DNA from: Candidatus Bipolaricaulota bacterium
GTDB lineage: Bacteria > Bipolaricaulota > Bipolaricaulia > UBA7950 > UBA9294
NCBI GenBank assembly: GCA_020350845.1
Contig: CP070725.1
Coordinates: forward strand, 1,158,222 to 1,167,686
Direction of reading: 5' to 3'
Length of the DNA: 9,465 bases
Part shown: one piece after another, positions 1-6,362 of the stretch
Layout: each line of letters opens with the position of its first letter
Numbering within the stretch: the first letter of the stretch is position 1
Notes under the pieces: generated by a model
What the model was told of the DNA's origin: nothing
What the model saw: the letters and a program-made list of their open reading frames with translations, nothing else
The model's database searches: none
Program-made: the position numbers and the translations under genes

Positions 1-1620
1 GTCCCGTTCGTCGTGTCGACGGGGGGGTACGGCCTCTGGCTCGACGGGAGCTGGCCCTCACGGTGGCGCTTCGGCGTCGATGCGGACGGGACGCAGGCTG
101 CCCCGGACGTGACGATCGAGACGGAGGCCGAGGATCTCGAGTTGATCATCATCCCCGGCCCTGCCCCGCTGGATGCGGTGGCACGGTTCGCACGGCTGAC
201 GGGGACGACAAGGCTTCCTCCGCGATGGGCGTTCGGACCCTATCGCTGGCGCGATGTCGTCTGGGACCTCGCCGCCTTCTACGACGGGACGGAGGCGACC
301 GCACCCTACAACACGATGATCGTCGAGGATGTGCTGATGATGGACGCCCTCGGGATTCCGTGCACGATGGTTGCGATCGACAGGCCGTGGGGCGAGGGGA
401 CGTTCGGCTACGGCGCGATGGTCGTCGACGAAGAGCGACTGCCGGCGTTTCCCGAGATGCTGCGCTGGCTGTCCGGCCGGGGGATCCACCCGCTCCTCTT
501 CCTCGGCCCGTGGGTCTTCGATGAGCTGCGGAGCGAAGCGGTGACCCGTGGCTTCCACGTGGAGAACACCCTGTTCTACCCTCCCGGCGCGGAGCTCATC
601 GACTTCTCCGACCCGCATGCCGTCTCGTGGTGGCAGGAACGGCTGGCACCGCTCATCGATGCCGGGGTGGAAGGCTTCAAGCTCGATCGGGGAGAAGAGA
701 AGACGCCGGACGGCCAGCTCTTCCGCGGGGTGTATGACGACGGGACTCCGTACCGAGAAGGTCACAACGCGTACCCGCTGTGGTTTGCCGAGGCGGGAGC
801 CGGGGCGTTCGCCAAGGCCGGGCGCGAGGAGTGGTTCAACATCGTGCGCGCGACGTGGACGGGGAGCTCGGCGTCCACCGCGGTGTGGGGAGGGGACACC
901 GACCCGTCCTTCTTCGGCCTGCGCTCGGCCATCATCGCGCTACAGCGCTGCAGCGCGATGAACCTTCCGATCTGGGGCTCGGACACTGGAGGCTACAACG
1001 AGAGGCCGCCTCGCGAGGCACTCGGCCGCTGGCTCGCCTTCTCCGCCTTCTGCCCGCTGATGGAGGTCGGCCCGCTGGCCAACTTGGCGCCGTGGGCATG
1101 GCTCGAGGACGGCGCAGTGGGGGCGGTCGGCGAGGAGGGCTACCCGGAAGGAACGTACTACGATCGCGAGATCCTCGCCATCTGGAACCTCTACGCGAAT
1201 CTGCACTACGACATGATGGACGTCGCGTACGAGCTCGCGCGCCGGTGTCACGAGGCAGGAACCGCGATCGTCCGTCCGATGGCTCTCGCGTATCCCGAGG
1301 AGGCCACCCTCCGTGGAGCCTGGACGCAGTATCTGTACGGGCCCGACCTCCTGGTCCGCCCGATCTGGGAGGAGGGGACGAGGAGCGTCGAGATTCGGCT
1401 TCCCCCGGGGACATGGGTCGACCTCTGGACGGGGGAAGAGCATGCCGGCCCAGCCCGTGTCCGGGTGCCGACTCCGCTGCACGTGATTCCGCTCTTCGCC
1501 CGCGCGGGCTCGACCCTCGATCTCGGGGATTTCGGGGATCGGTGGGCGACGGCGCAGGAGGAGGTGAGTACGCCGCCGGATCTCGGGGCGATCGTGGAGC
1601 GGGAGCGCTGGGCGCGCTAG
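1..1620 (+). CDS. Glycoside hydrolase family 31 protein (5'-truncated)
   Basis: The reading frame is open from base 1, and the residues before the first possible start (VPFVVSTGGYGLW) already look like the end of the GH31 N-terminal beta-sandwich, so the gene begins upstream of the window; 539 residues are visible. GH31 enzymes are retaining alpha-glycosidases (alpha-glucosidase, alpha-xylosidase and relatives) with a (beta/alpha)8 barrel. Numbering from base 1, barrel entry is at LPPRWAFGPYRWRD (about 74-87). The nucleophile lies in GFKLDRGEE (Asp229), the acid/base in WGGDTDP (Asp299), and a conserved substrate-pocket strand is LPIWGSDTGGY (about 322-332). The 70-residue gap between the two aspartates is usual for the family. 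The C-terminal beta domains follow, for example YGPDLLVRPI and LPPGTWVDLWTG. No signal peptide can be judged because the N terminus is missing. Substrate cannot be assigned. Family is certain from the motifs; an intracellular oligosaccharide-degrading role is inference. Confidence 0.95.
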   Translation, partial: VPFVVSTGGYGLWLDGSWPSRWRFGVDADGTQAAPDVTIETEAEDLELIIIPGPAPLDAVARFARLTGTTRLPPRWAFGPYRWRDVVWDLAAFYDGTEATAPYNTMIVEDVLMMDALGIPCTMVAIDRPWGEGTFGYGAMVVDEERLPAFPEMLRWLSGRGIHPLLFLGPWVFDELRSEAVTRGFHVENTLFYPPGAELIDFSDPHAVSWWQERLAPLIDAGVEGFKLDRGEEKTPDGQLFRGVYDDGTPYREGHNAYPLWFAEAGAGAFAKAGREEWFNIVRATWTGSSASTAVWGGDTDPSFFGLRSAIIALQRCSAMNLPIWGSDTGGYNERPPREALGRWLAFSAFCPLMEVGPLANLAPWAWLEDGAVGAVGEEGYPEGTYYDREILAIWNLYANLHYDMMDVAYELARRCHEAGTAIVRPMALAYPEEATLRGAWTQYLYGPDLLVRPIWEEGTRSVEIRLPPGTWVDLWTGEEHAGPARVRVPTPLHVIPLFARAGSTLDLGDFGDRWATAQEEVSTPPDLGAIVERERWAR

Positions 1621-1664
1621 GATGGGGAATGCCCGCCATCGCCGGGGGCGTGTGGCTTGATGCG

Positions 1665-1672
1665 AAGGAGGT
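1665..1672 (+). promoter_or_regulatory. Ribosome binding site of the split-barrel gene
   Basis: AAGGAGGT is a near-perfect anti-Shine-Dalgarno match, 8 nt before the ATG at 1681. It decides the start: the in-frame TTG (1657) and ATG (1660) lie upstream of or at this site and would place it inside the coding sequence. Confidence 0.85.
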
Positions 1673-1680
1673 ACGACGCG

Positions 1681-2112
1681 ATGGGAAAATCGATCGAGGA
1701 GTACAAGGCAGACGTCTGGCAGCAGTTCCGGGAGGTGCAGCGCGTGTACCTCGCGACGTCCGAGAAGGATCAGCCCCGGGTTCGTCCGGTCATGCTCATC
1801 GACTACGATGAGAAGTTCTGGATCGCGACGGCCATGGAAAGCCGAAAGGCATGCCAGATTCGTAACAACCCGAGTGTCGAGTTCTGTCTTCCGCTTGCCG
1901 AAGGGGATGCGAACGGCTACATCCGCGTCGCGGGGGTTGCCGATCCTGTGGACGACCCGTCGTGGCGCAAGGAGATCGGAGAGCGGTTCGGGTACTTCGC
2001 GGAGTACTGGAGCGGCCCCGACGATCCCGACTACCTTCTGCTGCGAATCACCCGTGTCGAGGTGGAGTATCTTCCGCCGGGAGAGACGGAGGCGGTGACG
2101 TTCCTCGTCTGA
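1681..2112 (+). CDS. Pyridoxamine 5'-phosphate oxidase-like FMN-binding split-barrel protein
   Basis: A 143-residue protein with the order typical of small PPOX-like/general-stress-protein-26-like split barrels. An N-terminal helix is followed by strand VYLATSEKDQPRVRPV (about 22-37, where 'ATS...QPRVRPV' is the usual flavin-phosphate-contact strand), then FWIATAMESRKACQIRNNPSVEFCL (about 46-70), the strand YIRVAGVADPVDD, and a C-terminal LLLRITRVEVEYL strand. Relatives bind FMN or F420 and reduce or oxidise small cofactors or xenobiotics; the substrate cannot be told here. No signal peptide or membrane segment is present, so it is probably cytosolic. It starts 60 nt after the GH31 stop on the same strand and may be co-transcribed, but it has its own strong RBS and no functional link to GH31 is evident. 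Its last 65 bp overlap the 3' end of the convergent amidohydrolase gene. Confidence 0.88.
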   Translation: MGKSIEEYKADVWQQFREVQRVYLATSEKDQPRVRPVMLIDYDEKFWIATAMESRKACQIRNNPSVEFCLPLAEGDANGYIRVAGVADPVDDPSWRKEIGERFGYFAEYWSGPDDPDYLLLRITRVEVEYLPPGETEAVTFLV

Positions 2113-2950
2113 GCCTTCGGGCTGGAGGCGGAGCAGGCGCGCGGGCGTTTCCGTAGGCGATGAGCTCCATCTCCGTGGTGGTCAGGCGAAGCGCGTCGAA
2201 GACGTCGTCGTACGCCTCGTAGGCGTAGATCGGCACGTCGCTTCCGAAGACGACACGTTCTACGCCGATGCGCCGCAGCAAGGCGCGGCAGAACGACGGT
2301 CCGTAGAGCTCCAACAGCCACAGGATCGTGCCCGAGATCCCCACATGGCACTCCCCGGCAAGGCTCTCGAGATAGGCGACGCCGCCGAGGTGGGCGAGAA
2401 CGTAGGAGGGATTGCGGCCGTGCATCGCGCGGTAGACGCGTGACGGCGCCGATCCGTAGAAGTCGCGATCCCGGGCCGCGGGATTGGAGTGGAAGACCAG
2501 CGGAAGCCCGTAGCGTTCCGCAACGTCGACCGCGGGGAGAAGGCGGGGATCGTCGGCGGCGAGCTTCAGGTTCGTGGGGTGCACCTTGATCCCGCGGAGC
2601 CCGAGGCGCTCCACTGCCCGCACGAGCTCCGCTTCGAGGCGCGCCGCACGCTCGTAGCCCTCCGTCACACCGACGTCGGCAAAGGCGAGGAAGCGCCCCC
2701 CGGACTCGTGCATGAGCGCCGCTTGGCGGTCGTTGTTCGCGGCCACCCAATCGGCCTGCTCGTCAGCGCGGAGCGGGAAGTAGGAGGGGTAGTTGATGGG
2801 GAGGACGACCGCAGCCTCGATGCCGTGGGTGTTCATCTCATCGAGCAGCCGCTCCGGTCGATTCACGACGAGATCGGTGTTCTCCCGCTCGTGGAGGACG
2901 ACGTGAGCGTGGAAGTCGATCTTCGGCAGGTCACGCCAACGAGGGGGCAT
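2048..2950 (-). CDS. Amidohydrolase (Amidohydro_2 family, TIM-barrel metal-dependent hydrolase)
   Basis: A 300-residue protein of the Amidohydro_2/aminocarboxymuconate-semialdehyde-decarboxylase-like branch of the amidohydrolase superfamily. Metal-site motifs appear in the expected order: DFHAH (His14, His16) at the end of strand 1, GIKVHP (120-125), LVFHS (His154), LAHLGG (His187) and VVFGSDVP (Asp238). Relatives carry out hydrolysis or non-oxidative decarboxylation with a bound divalent metal; the substrate is unknown. No signal peptide is seen. The start ATG at 2950 has no Shine-Dalgarno but lies 9 nt after a TATACT hexamer, which suggests a leaderless or nearly leaderless transcript. After 'YGNARA' (residue 271), where family members usually end with an NARRLL-type helix, the predicted protein switches to a Pro/Arg-rich tail of about 30 residues that lies opposite the convergent gene. 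That tail may reflect a frameshift (see findings). Family assignment is firm; function is not. Confidence 0.9.
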   Translation of the reverse strand: MPPRWRDLPKIDFHAHVVLHERENTDLVVNRPERLLDEMNTHGIEAAVVLPINYPSYFPLRADEQADWVAANNDRQAALMHESGGRFLAFADVGVTEGYERAARLEAELVRAVERLGLRGIKVHPTNLKLAADDPRLLPAVDVAERYGLPLVFHSNPAARDRDFYGSAPSRVYRAMHGRNPSYVLAHLGGVAYLESLAGECHVGISGTILWLLELYGPSFCRALLRRIGVERVVFGSDVPIYAYEAYDDVFDALRLTTTEMELIAYGNARAPAPPPARRLRRGTSPPPSLPAEDTPPRHG

Positions 2951-2959
2951 GGCGCGCCG

Positions 2960-2965
2960 AGTATA
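2960..2965 (-). promoter_or_regulatory. Probable -10 element of the amidohydrolase gene
   Basis: TATACT on the minus strand matches the -10 consensus at 5 of 6 positions and ends 9 nt before the ATG at 2950. The best -35 at 17-nt spacing (2983-2988, CTCACT) matches only 3 of 6. An inverted repeat CTCAC-N7-GTGAG (2972-2988) lies across the spacer and could be an operator; this is inference. Confidence 0.45.
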
Positions 2966-3006
2966 CTGCGACTCACGCGTGGAGTGAGCGTCGGAACGGC
3001 CTTCCG

Positions 3007-3035
3007 TTGACAGTCCGACGGGCGCTTCGTATCAT
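3007..3035 (+). promoter_or_regulatory. Sigma-70-type promoter of the rpsI-rpmE operon
   Basis: A perfect -35 TTGACA (3007-3012) is separated by exactly 17 nt from TATCAT (3030-3035), a 5-of-6 match to the -10 consensus. Transcription would start near 3042, giving a leader of about 38 nt before the rpsI GTG. Strength and position fit a housekeeping ribosomal-protein promoter. Read directly from the sequence; use by the main sigma factor is inferred. Confidence 0.85.
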
Positions 3036-3066
3036 TCGCCCGTTCGCGACAACGAGTAGATCGTTC

Positions 3067-3072
3067 AGGAGG
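3067..3072 (+). promoter_or_regulatory. Ribosome binding site of rpsI
   Basis: AGGAGG with a 7-nt spacer fixes the GTG at 3080 as the rpsI start, rather than the later in-frame GTG at 3131 just before the conserved HAVGRRKS segment. Confidence 0.85.
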
Positions 3073-3079
3073 AATCCGC

Positions 3080-3523
3080 GTGGAAGAGATTCAGGGAAAG
3101 CGCCGTTTGCCGAAGAAGGTGGGCGATCGCGTGCATGCAGTCGGTCGCCGGAAGTCGGCCACGGCACGGGTCTACCTGTCGGAGGGCGAAGGGACGATCA
3201 CCGTCAACCGTCGCCCCGCCGATCAGTACTTCGCCTCGTATCTCGAGAGCGAAGAGCATCTGGAGAAGACGCTCAAGCAGCCGTTCTACGTGACCGGCAC
3301 GGTGGGCCGATTCGACGTCATGGCGCGGGTCCGCGGCGGCGGCTACACCGGGCAGCTCGAGGCCGTCCGTCTGGGGATCGCCAGGGCCCTCACGGGGGTC
3401 ACCGACGAGTACAAGGAGCCGCTGCGCAAGGCGGGCTTCCTGACTCGAGACTCGCGTGAGGTCGAGCGCAAGAAGTATGGCCGGCGCAAGGCCCGCAAGA
3501 GCGAGCAGTACTCCAAGCGCTAG
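3080..3523 (+). CDS. rpsI: 30S ribosomal protein S9
   Basis: A 147-residue S9 (uS9). The N-terminal conserved core begins at VHAVGRRKSATARVYL (about 18-33). The family signature GGGYTGQLEAVRLGIARAL is at about 87-105. The basic C-terminal tail ends in QYSKR; the S9 tail reaches the P-site tRNA anticodon stem in the ribosome. The protein is a little longer than the roughly 130-residue norm because of about 17 basic N-terminal residues; the well-spaced RBS supports this GTG start. It is the first gene of a rightward cluster with rpmE 12 nt downstream. rplM (L13), its usual upstream partner in most bacteria, is absent from the preceding sequence; instead the gene has its own strong promoter behind a divergent amidohydrolase gene. 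Identity is certain. Confidence 0.99.
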   Translation: MEEIQGKRRLPKKVGDRVHAVGRRKSATARVYLSEGEGTITVNRRPADQYFASYLESEEHLEKTLKQPFYVTGTVGRFDVMARVRGGGYTGQLEAVRLGIARALTGVTDEYKEPLRKAGFLTRDSREVERKKYGRRKARKSEQYSKR

Positions 3524-3535
3524 TCGAGGTGTGAC

Positions 3536-3742
3536 GTGAAGAAGGAGATCCATCCTCAGCTTGAGGCGGCGGTCGTTCGCTGCGGCTGCGGTGCCGAGTT
3601 CGAGACGCTGTCGTCCGTCGGGGACATGCACGTGGACATCTGCTCCAAGTGCCACCCGTTCTACACGGGCGAGGAGCGGTTCGTCGACACGGAGGGCCGC
3701 GTCGAACGCTTCAACCGCAAGTACGGGAACAAGGACGAGTAG
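3536..3742 (+). CDS. rpmE: 50S ribosomal protein L31, zinc-binding form
   Basis: A 68-residue L31 (bL31) of normal length, starting at GTG with GAGGTG at 3526-3531 as a close-spaced RBS. The opening KKEIHP and the DICSKCHPFYTG segment are diagnostic. Four cysteines (C16 and C18 in CGC, C36 and C39 in CSKC) give the zinc-containing 'C+' version, not the cysteine-less paralogue that replaces it under zinc starvation in some bacteria. It sits between rpsI and a DUF1385 gene in a tight cluster and is presumably expressed from the rpsI promoter. Identity is certain; zinc binding follows from family knowledge. Confidence 0.98.
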   Translation: MKKEIHPQLEAAVVRCGCGAEFETLSSVGDMHVDICSKCHPFYTGEERFVDTEGRVERFNRKYGNKDE

Positions 3743-3745
3743 TCG

Positions 3746-4639
3746 ATGCCGCCGATCGGCGGTCAGGCCGTCATCGAAGGCGTCATGATGCAGAACGGCG
3801 ACCGCGTCGCGGTCGCCGTGCGCCGTGAAGGCGAGGGCGACATTGTCGTCCGCGACCTTCCCGTGCGGCGCCGTTTCCGCCGGATCGGGAAGATCCCGTT
3901 CGTGCGCGGCCTCTTCCGGCTGGTGGATATGGTTTCTCTGGGCGTACGCGCGCTCAACCTGTCGGCGACCCTCGCCTTCCCCGAGGAGGCGCAGATCGGG
4001 AAGGGGGGCATGGCGGTCACCTTCGTCGCGGCGTTCGCGATCGCGGTGGGGGGATTCGTCATCCTCCCGCTGTTCATCGTCAACAGCGTCACCGGCCTCC
4101 GTACCGGGAATGCGATCGTCTTCAACCTTGTCGAGGGACTGGTTCGCGTCACCTTCTTCCTCGGCTACCTGTTCATCATCTCTCGACTGAAGGACATCCG
4201 ACGGGTCTTCCAGTACCACGGAGCGGAGCACAAGACCGTCGCCGCCTACGAGGCCGGAGAGCCGCTCACCGTGGACAGCGCGAAGCGTCACACCACGCGT
4301 CATGCACGCTGTGGGACCTCGTTCCTGATGATCGTCCTGATGATCTCGATCCTCGTCTTCTCGCTCGCGGGCAACCCCGTGCTGTGGCTCAAGATCCTCT
4401 CCAGGCTTCTCCTGCTGCCGGTCGTTGCCGGCGTCTCCTACGAGATCCTGCGGCTCGGAGGGGACCCCTCGCGGCGATCGTGGTTCCATTGGCTGTCGCT
4501 TCCCGGGATCTGGATGCAGCGATTGACCACGGCCGAGCCGACCGACGATATGATCGAGGTCGCCCTCACCTCGATCCGCCGCGTCACGGAACCCGCGGCC
4601 GCCGCGGCGACGGAGTCGCCGGGTGCCGTCAGGACGTGA
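3746..4639 (+). CDS. DUF1385 family membrane protein (YqhQ-like)
   Basis: A 297-residue protein whose hallmarks match the DUF1385 family (Bacillus subtilis YqhQ). These are IGGQAVIEGVMM at the N terminus (4-15), YHGAEHKTVAAYE (157-169) between membrane segments, HARCGTSFL (186-194), and TAEPTDDMIEVAL near the C terminus. Hydrophobic stretches at about 90-113, 128-146, 192-208 and 213-232 suggest four membrane spans. Conserved His, Glu and Cys residues lie in the loop before the third span. The family has been labelled a predicted metal-dependent enzyme, but I know of no established reaction. The ATG lies 3 nt after the rpmE stop, so translation is probably coupled. The rpmE-DUF1385 pair recurs in several bacterial groups, often followed by prfA; here the next gene is tsaD on the opposite strand. 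The last 20 residues are an Ala-rich tail of no clear function. Confidence 0.92.
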   Translation: MPPIGGQAVIEGVMMQNGDRVAVAVRREGEGDIVVRDLPVRRRFRRIGKIPFVRGLFRLVDMVSLGVRALNLSATLAFPEEAQIGKGGMAVTFVAAFAIAVGGFVILPLFIVNSVTGLRTGNAIVFNLVEGLVRVTFFLGYLFIISRLKDIRRVFQYHGAEHKTVAAYEAGEPLTVDSAKRHTTRHARCGTSFLMIVLMISILVFSLAGNPVLWLKILSRLLLLPVVAGVSYEILRLGGDPSRRSWFHWLSLPGIWMQRLTTAEPTDDMIEVALTSIRRVTEPAAAAATESPGAVRT

Positions 4640-4668
4640 CGACCGCAGCCACCTTCCGGATCGGGGCG

Positions 4669-5733
4669 CTAGAGGGAGAGCCGTGGGGACGGCGCCAGCG
4701 TGAGCGGGTGGGTCTCGCCCAGAACGCGATGTCGATAGACGCCGGCAGCGGCGATCATCGCCGCGTTGTCCGTGCACAGAGATTGTGGCGGGAAGTGAAC
4801 GTCGATCCCGTGACCCGCGGCATCCTCCCGAAGACGCCGTCGCAGCTTCCGGCAGGCGGCGACGCCGCCTGCGACGACGAGTCGGCCCAGCCGGTGGCGT
4901 CGCGTGGCCTCGATCGACTTCGCGGCAAGGACGTCGACCACACTCGCGAGAAACGACGCCGCGACATCCTCGCGCCGGGCGTGGGGATGCTTGCGCAGGT
5001 AGACCATCACCGCGGTCTTCAGGCCTGCGAAGCTGAAGTCGAAGCCGGGCGCACCTGCCATCGGCCGCGGGAACGGAATCGCGCTCGGGTCTCCGCCCTC
5101 GGACAGTCGCTCGAGTTCTGCTCCCGCCGGGTACGGGATCCCGAGCTGCTTGCCCACCTTGTCCAGCGCTTCTCCGGCGGCGTCATCCACCGTCGATCCG
5201 ATCAGCTGGTACTGGCCGTACTCCGGGACGACGACGAGCGCAGTGTGGCCCCCGGAGACGAGAAGCCCCATGAACGGGGGATCCGCGTCGGGTGCCGACA
5301 GCCGGTGTGCGAAGAGGTGCCCCTCGAGATGGTTCACCCCGAGTAGCGGGACACCGAGGCCGGCGGCGAATCCCTTCGCGTACGAGAGGCCGACGAGCAG
5401 CGGTCCGAGGAGCCCCGGGCCGTAGGTGCACGCGACCAGGTTCACCCGCTCTGCCGGGGTGCGTGCGCAGGTGAGGGCTTCGACCACCAACAGCGGCAGC
5501 TTGCGCAGATGGTCGCGCGACGCGACTTCGGGGACGACGCCGCCGAACGGAGCGTGGATCTCGGCCTGGGAGAAGACGAGGTTCGCCAGCAAGTGGTCCT
5601 CGTCGCGGAGAACCGCGACTGCGGTCTCGTCGCACGAGCTCTCGATGCCTACGGTCACGAAGGCGTCCTCAGGGAGCGTCTCCTCCTCCCGTGCGGCGTG
5701 CATGGCGCGTTCCGTCGATTCGGTCTCAGGCAT
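4669..5733 (-). CDS. tsaD: tRNA N6-adenosine threonylcarbamoyltransferase TsaD
   Basis: TsaD (Gcp/YgjD/Kae1 family) transfers the threonylcarbamoyl group to A37 of ANN-decoding tRNAs, together with TsaB and TsaE. Visible motifs, numbered from this start: GIESSCDETAVAV (29-41) of the ASKHA ATPase fold, metal-binding HLEGH (His135, His139), LLVSGGHTAL (157-166), GEALDKVGKQLGIPYP (187-202), DFSFAGLKTAV (232-242), and TDNAAMIAAAG with metal-binding Asp322. The segment usually read as GGV(A/S)AN is GGVAAC here (Cys294). The ATG at 5733 overlaps the hpt stop by 8 nt, has no good RBS, and gives 354 residues with an acidic N-terminal extension. Alternatives are ATG 5703 (344 residues) and GTG 5658 (329 residues, preceded by TGAGGA at 7 nt and closest to the family's usual N terminus). 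Function is certain; the start is not. Confidence 0.97.
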   Translation of the reverse strand: MPETESTERAMHAAREEETLPEDAFVTVGIESSCDETAVAVLRDEDHLLANLVFSQAEIHAPFGGVVPEVASRDHLRKLPLLVVEALTCARTPAERVNLVACTYGPGLLGPLLVGLSYAKGFAAGLGVPLLGVNHLEGHLFAHRLSAPDADPPFMGLLVSGGHTALVVVPEYGQYQLIGSTVDDAAGEALDKVGKQLGIPYPAGAELERLSEGGDPSAIPFPRPMAGAPGFDFSFAGLKTAVMVYLRKHPHARREDVAASFLASVVDVLAAKSIEATRRHRLGRLVVAGGVAACRKLRRRLREDAAGHGIDVHFPPQSLCTDNAAMIAAAGVYRHRVLGETHPLTLAPSPRLSL

Positions 5734-6307
5734 CGATCGCTTCGGGGCGCAGCACGCCGATGTAGGGAAGGTTTCGATAAAGACCGCGGTAGTCCATCCC
5801 GTAGCCGACGACGAACTCGTTGCTCGTGAGCGTGAACCCGACATAGTCGACGGAGACCTCTACCTCGCGTCGAGGCGGCTTGTCGAGGAGCGTGCACACC
5901 CGAATGGACGCCGGATCGCGTGCGTCGAACCCCCTCCGCAGGTAGCTCAGGGTATGCCCGGTGTCCACGATGTCCTCGACGATGAGCACGTCGCGGCCGC
6001 GGATCGGTCCTTCGAGGTCCTTGATCAGACGGACCACGCCGGGAGACGTTCCGTTTCCGTAGGAAGCGACACAGATGAAGTCGTACTCCATCTGCGTCGG
6101 GATCGAGCGCGCGAGGTCGGCCATGAAGAGCAGAGCCCCGCGGAGCACGCAGACCACGATCGGCGGCCGTCCCGCGACGTCTCGTGTGATCCTGGCATCC
6201 GAGTAGTCGGCGGAGATCCGCGCTCCGAGCTCTCTCGTACGCGCCTCGATCTCCTCGGCACTGAACAGCACGCTCTCGATGTCGCTCTCGATGAGCTTGG
6301 ACGACAC
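5726..6307 (-). CDS. hpt: Hypoxanthine phosphoribosyltransferase
   Basis: A 193-residue type I phosphoribosyltransferase that salvages hypoxanthine (and often guanine) to IMP or GMP with PRPP in the cytosol. The PRPP-binding motif VLIVEDIVDTGHTL is at 107-120. IVVCVLRGALLFMADL (50-65) and YDFICVASYG (75-84) carry the pyrophosphate and flexible-loop regions. LLDKP (140-144) supplies the usual purine-contacting Lys. GYGMDYRGLYRNLPYIGVL (168-186) is typical of bacterial Hpt. The start is GTG at 6307, preceded by AGGAG (6316-6320) at 8 nt; an open frame continues upstream to 6421 but overlaps the copA end and has no family similarity. It lies 55 nt after copA and overlaps tsaD by 8 nt, which indicates an operon. 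In many bacteria hpt neighbours tilS and ftsH instead. Confidence 0.96.
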   Translation of the reverse strand: MSSKLIESDIESVLFSAEEIEARTRELGARISADYSDARITRDVAGRPPIVVCVLRGALLFMADLARSIPTQMEYDFICVASYGNGTSPGVVRLIKDLEGPIRGRDVLIVEDIVDTGHTLSYLRRGFDARDPASIRVCTLLDKPPRREVEVSVDYVGFTLTSNEFVVGYGMDYRGLYRNLPYIGVLRPEAIDA

Positions 6308-6315
6308 TCGGCACG

Positions 6316-6320
6316 CTCCT
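6316..6320 (-). promoter_or_regulatory. Ribosome binding site of hpt
   Basis: AGGAG on the minus strand, 8 nt before the GTG at 6307. It decides the hpt start over the longer upstream open frame. Confidence 0.7.
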
Positions 6321-6362
6321 AGAAACCGCCGTGGAACGAGAAGTCCCAGTGGATGCCGCATT

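Noticed and set aside
780..1811. Plus-strand open frame of 343 codons overlapping the GH31 gene
   Set aside because: Arg/Gly-rich shadow in the wrong frame; GH31 motifs and the next gene's RBS explain the region.
4640..4668. Terminator between the convergent DUF1385 and tsaD genes
   Set aside because: The 29-bp gap contains no stable inverted repeat or T-run.
3065..4777. Long minus-strand open frame (570 codons) opposite rpsI, rpmE and the DUF1385 gene
   Set aside because: It lies antisense to three firmly identified genes, is rich in Arg/Asp/His as GC-rich antisense shadows are, and has no recognisable domain.
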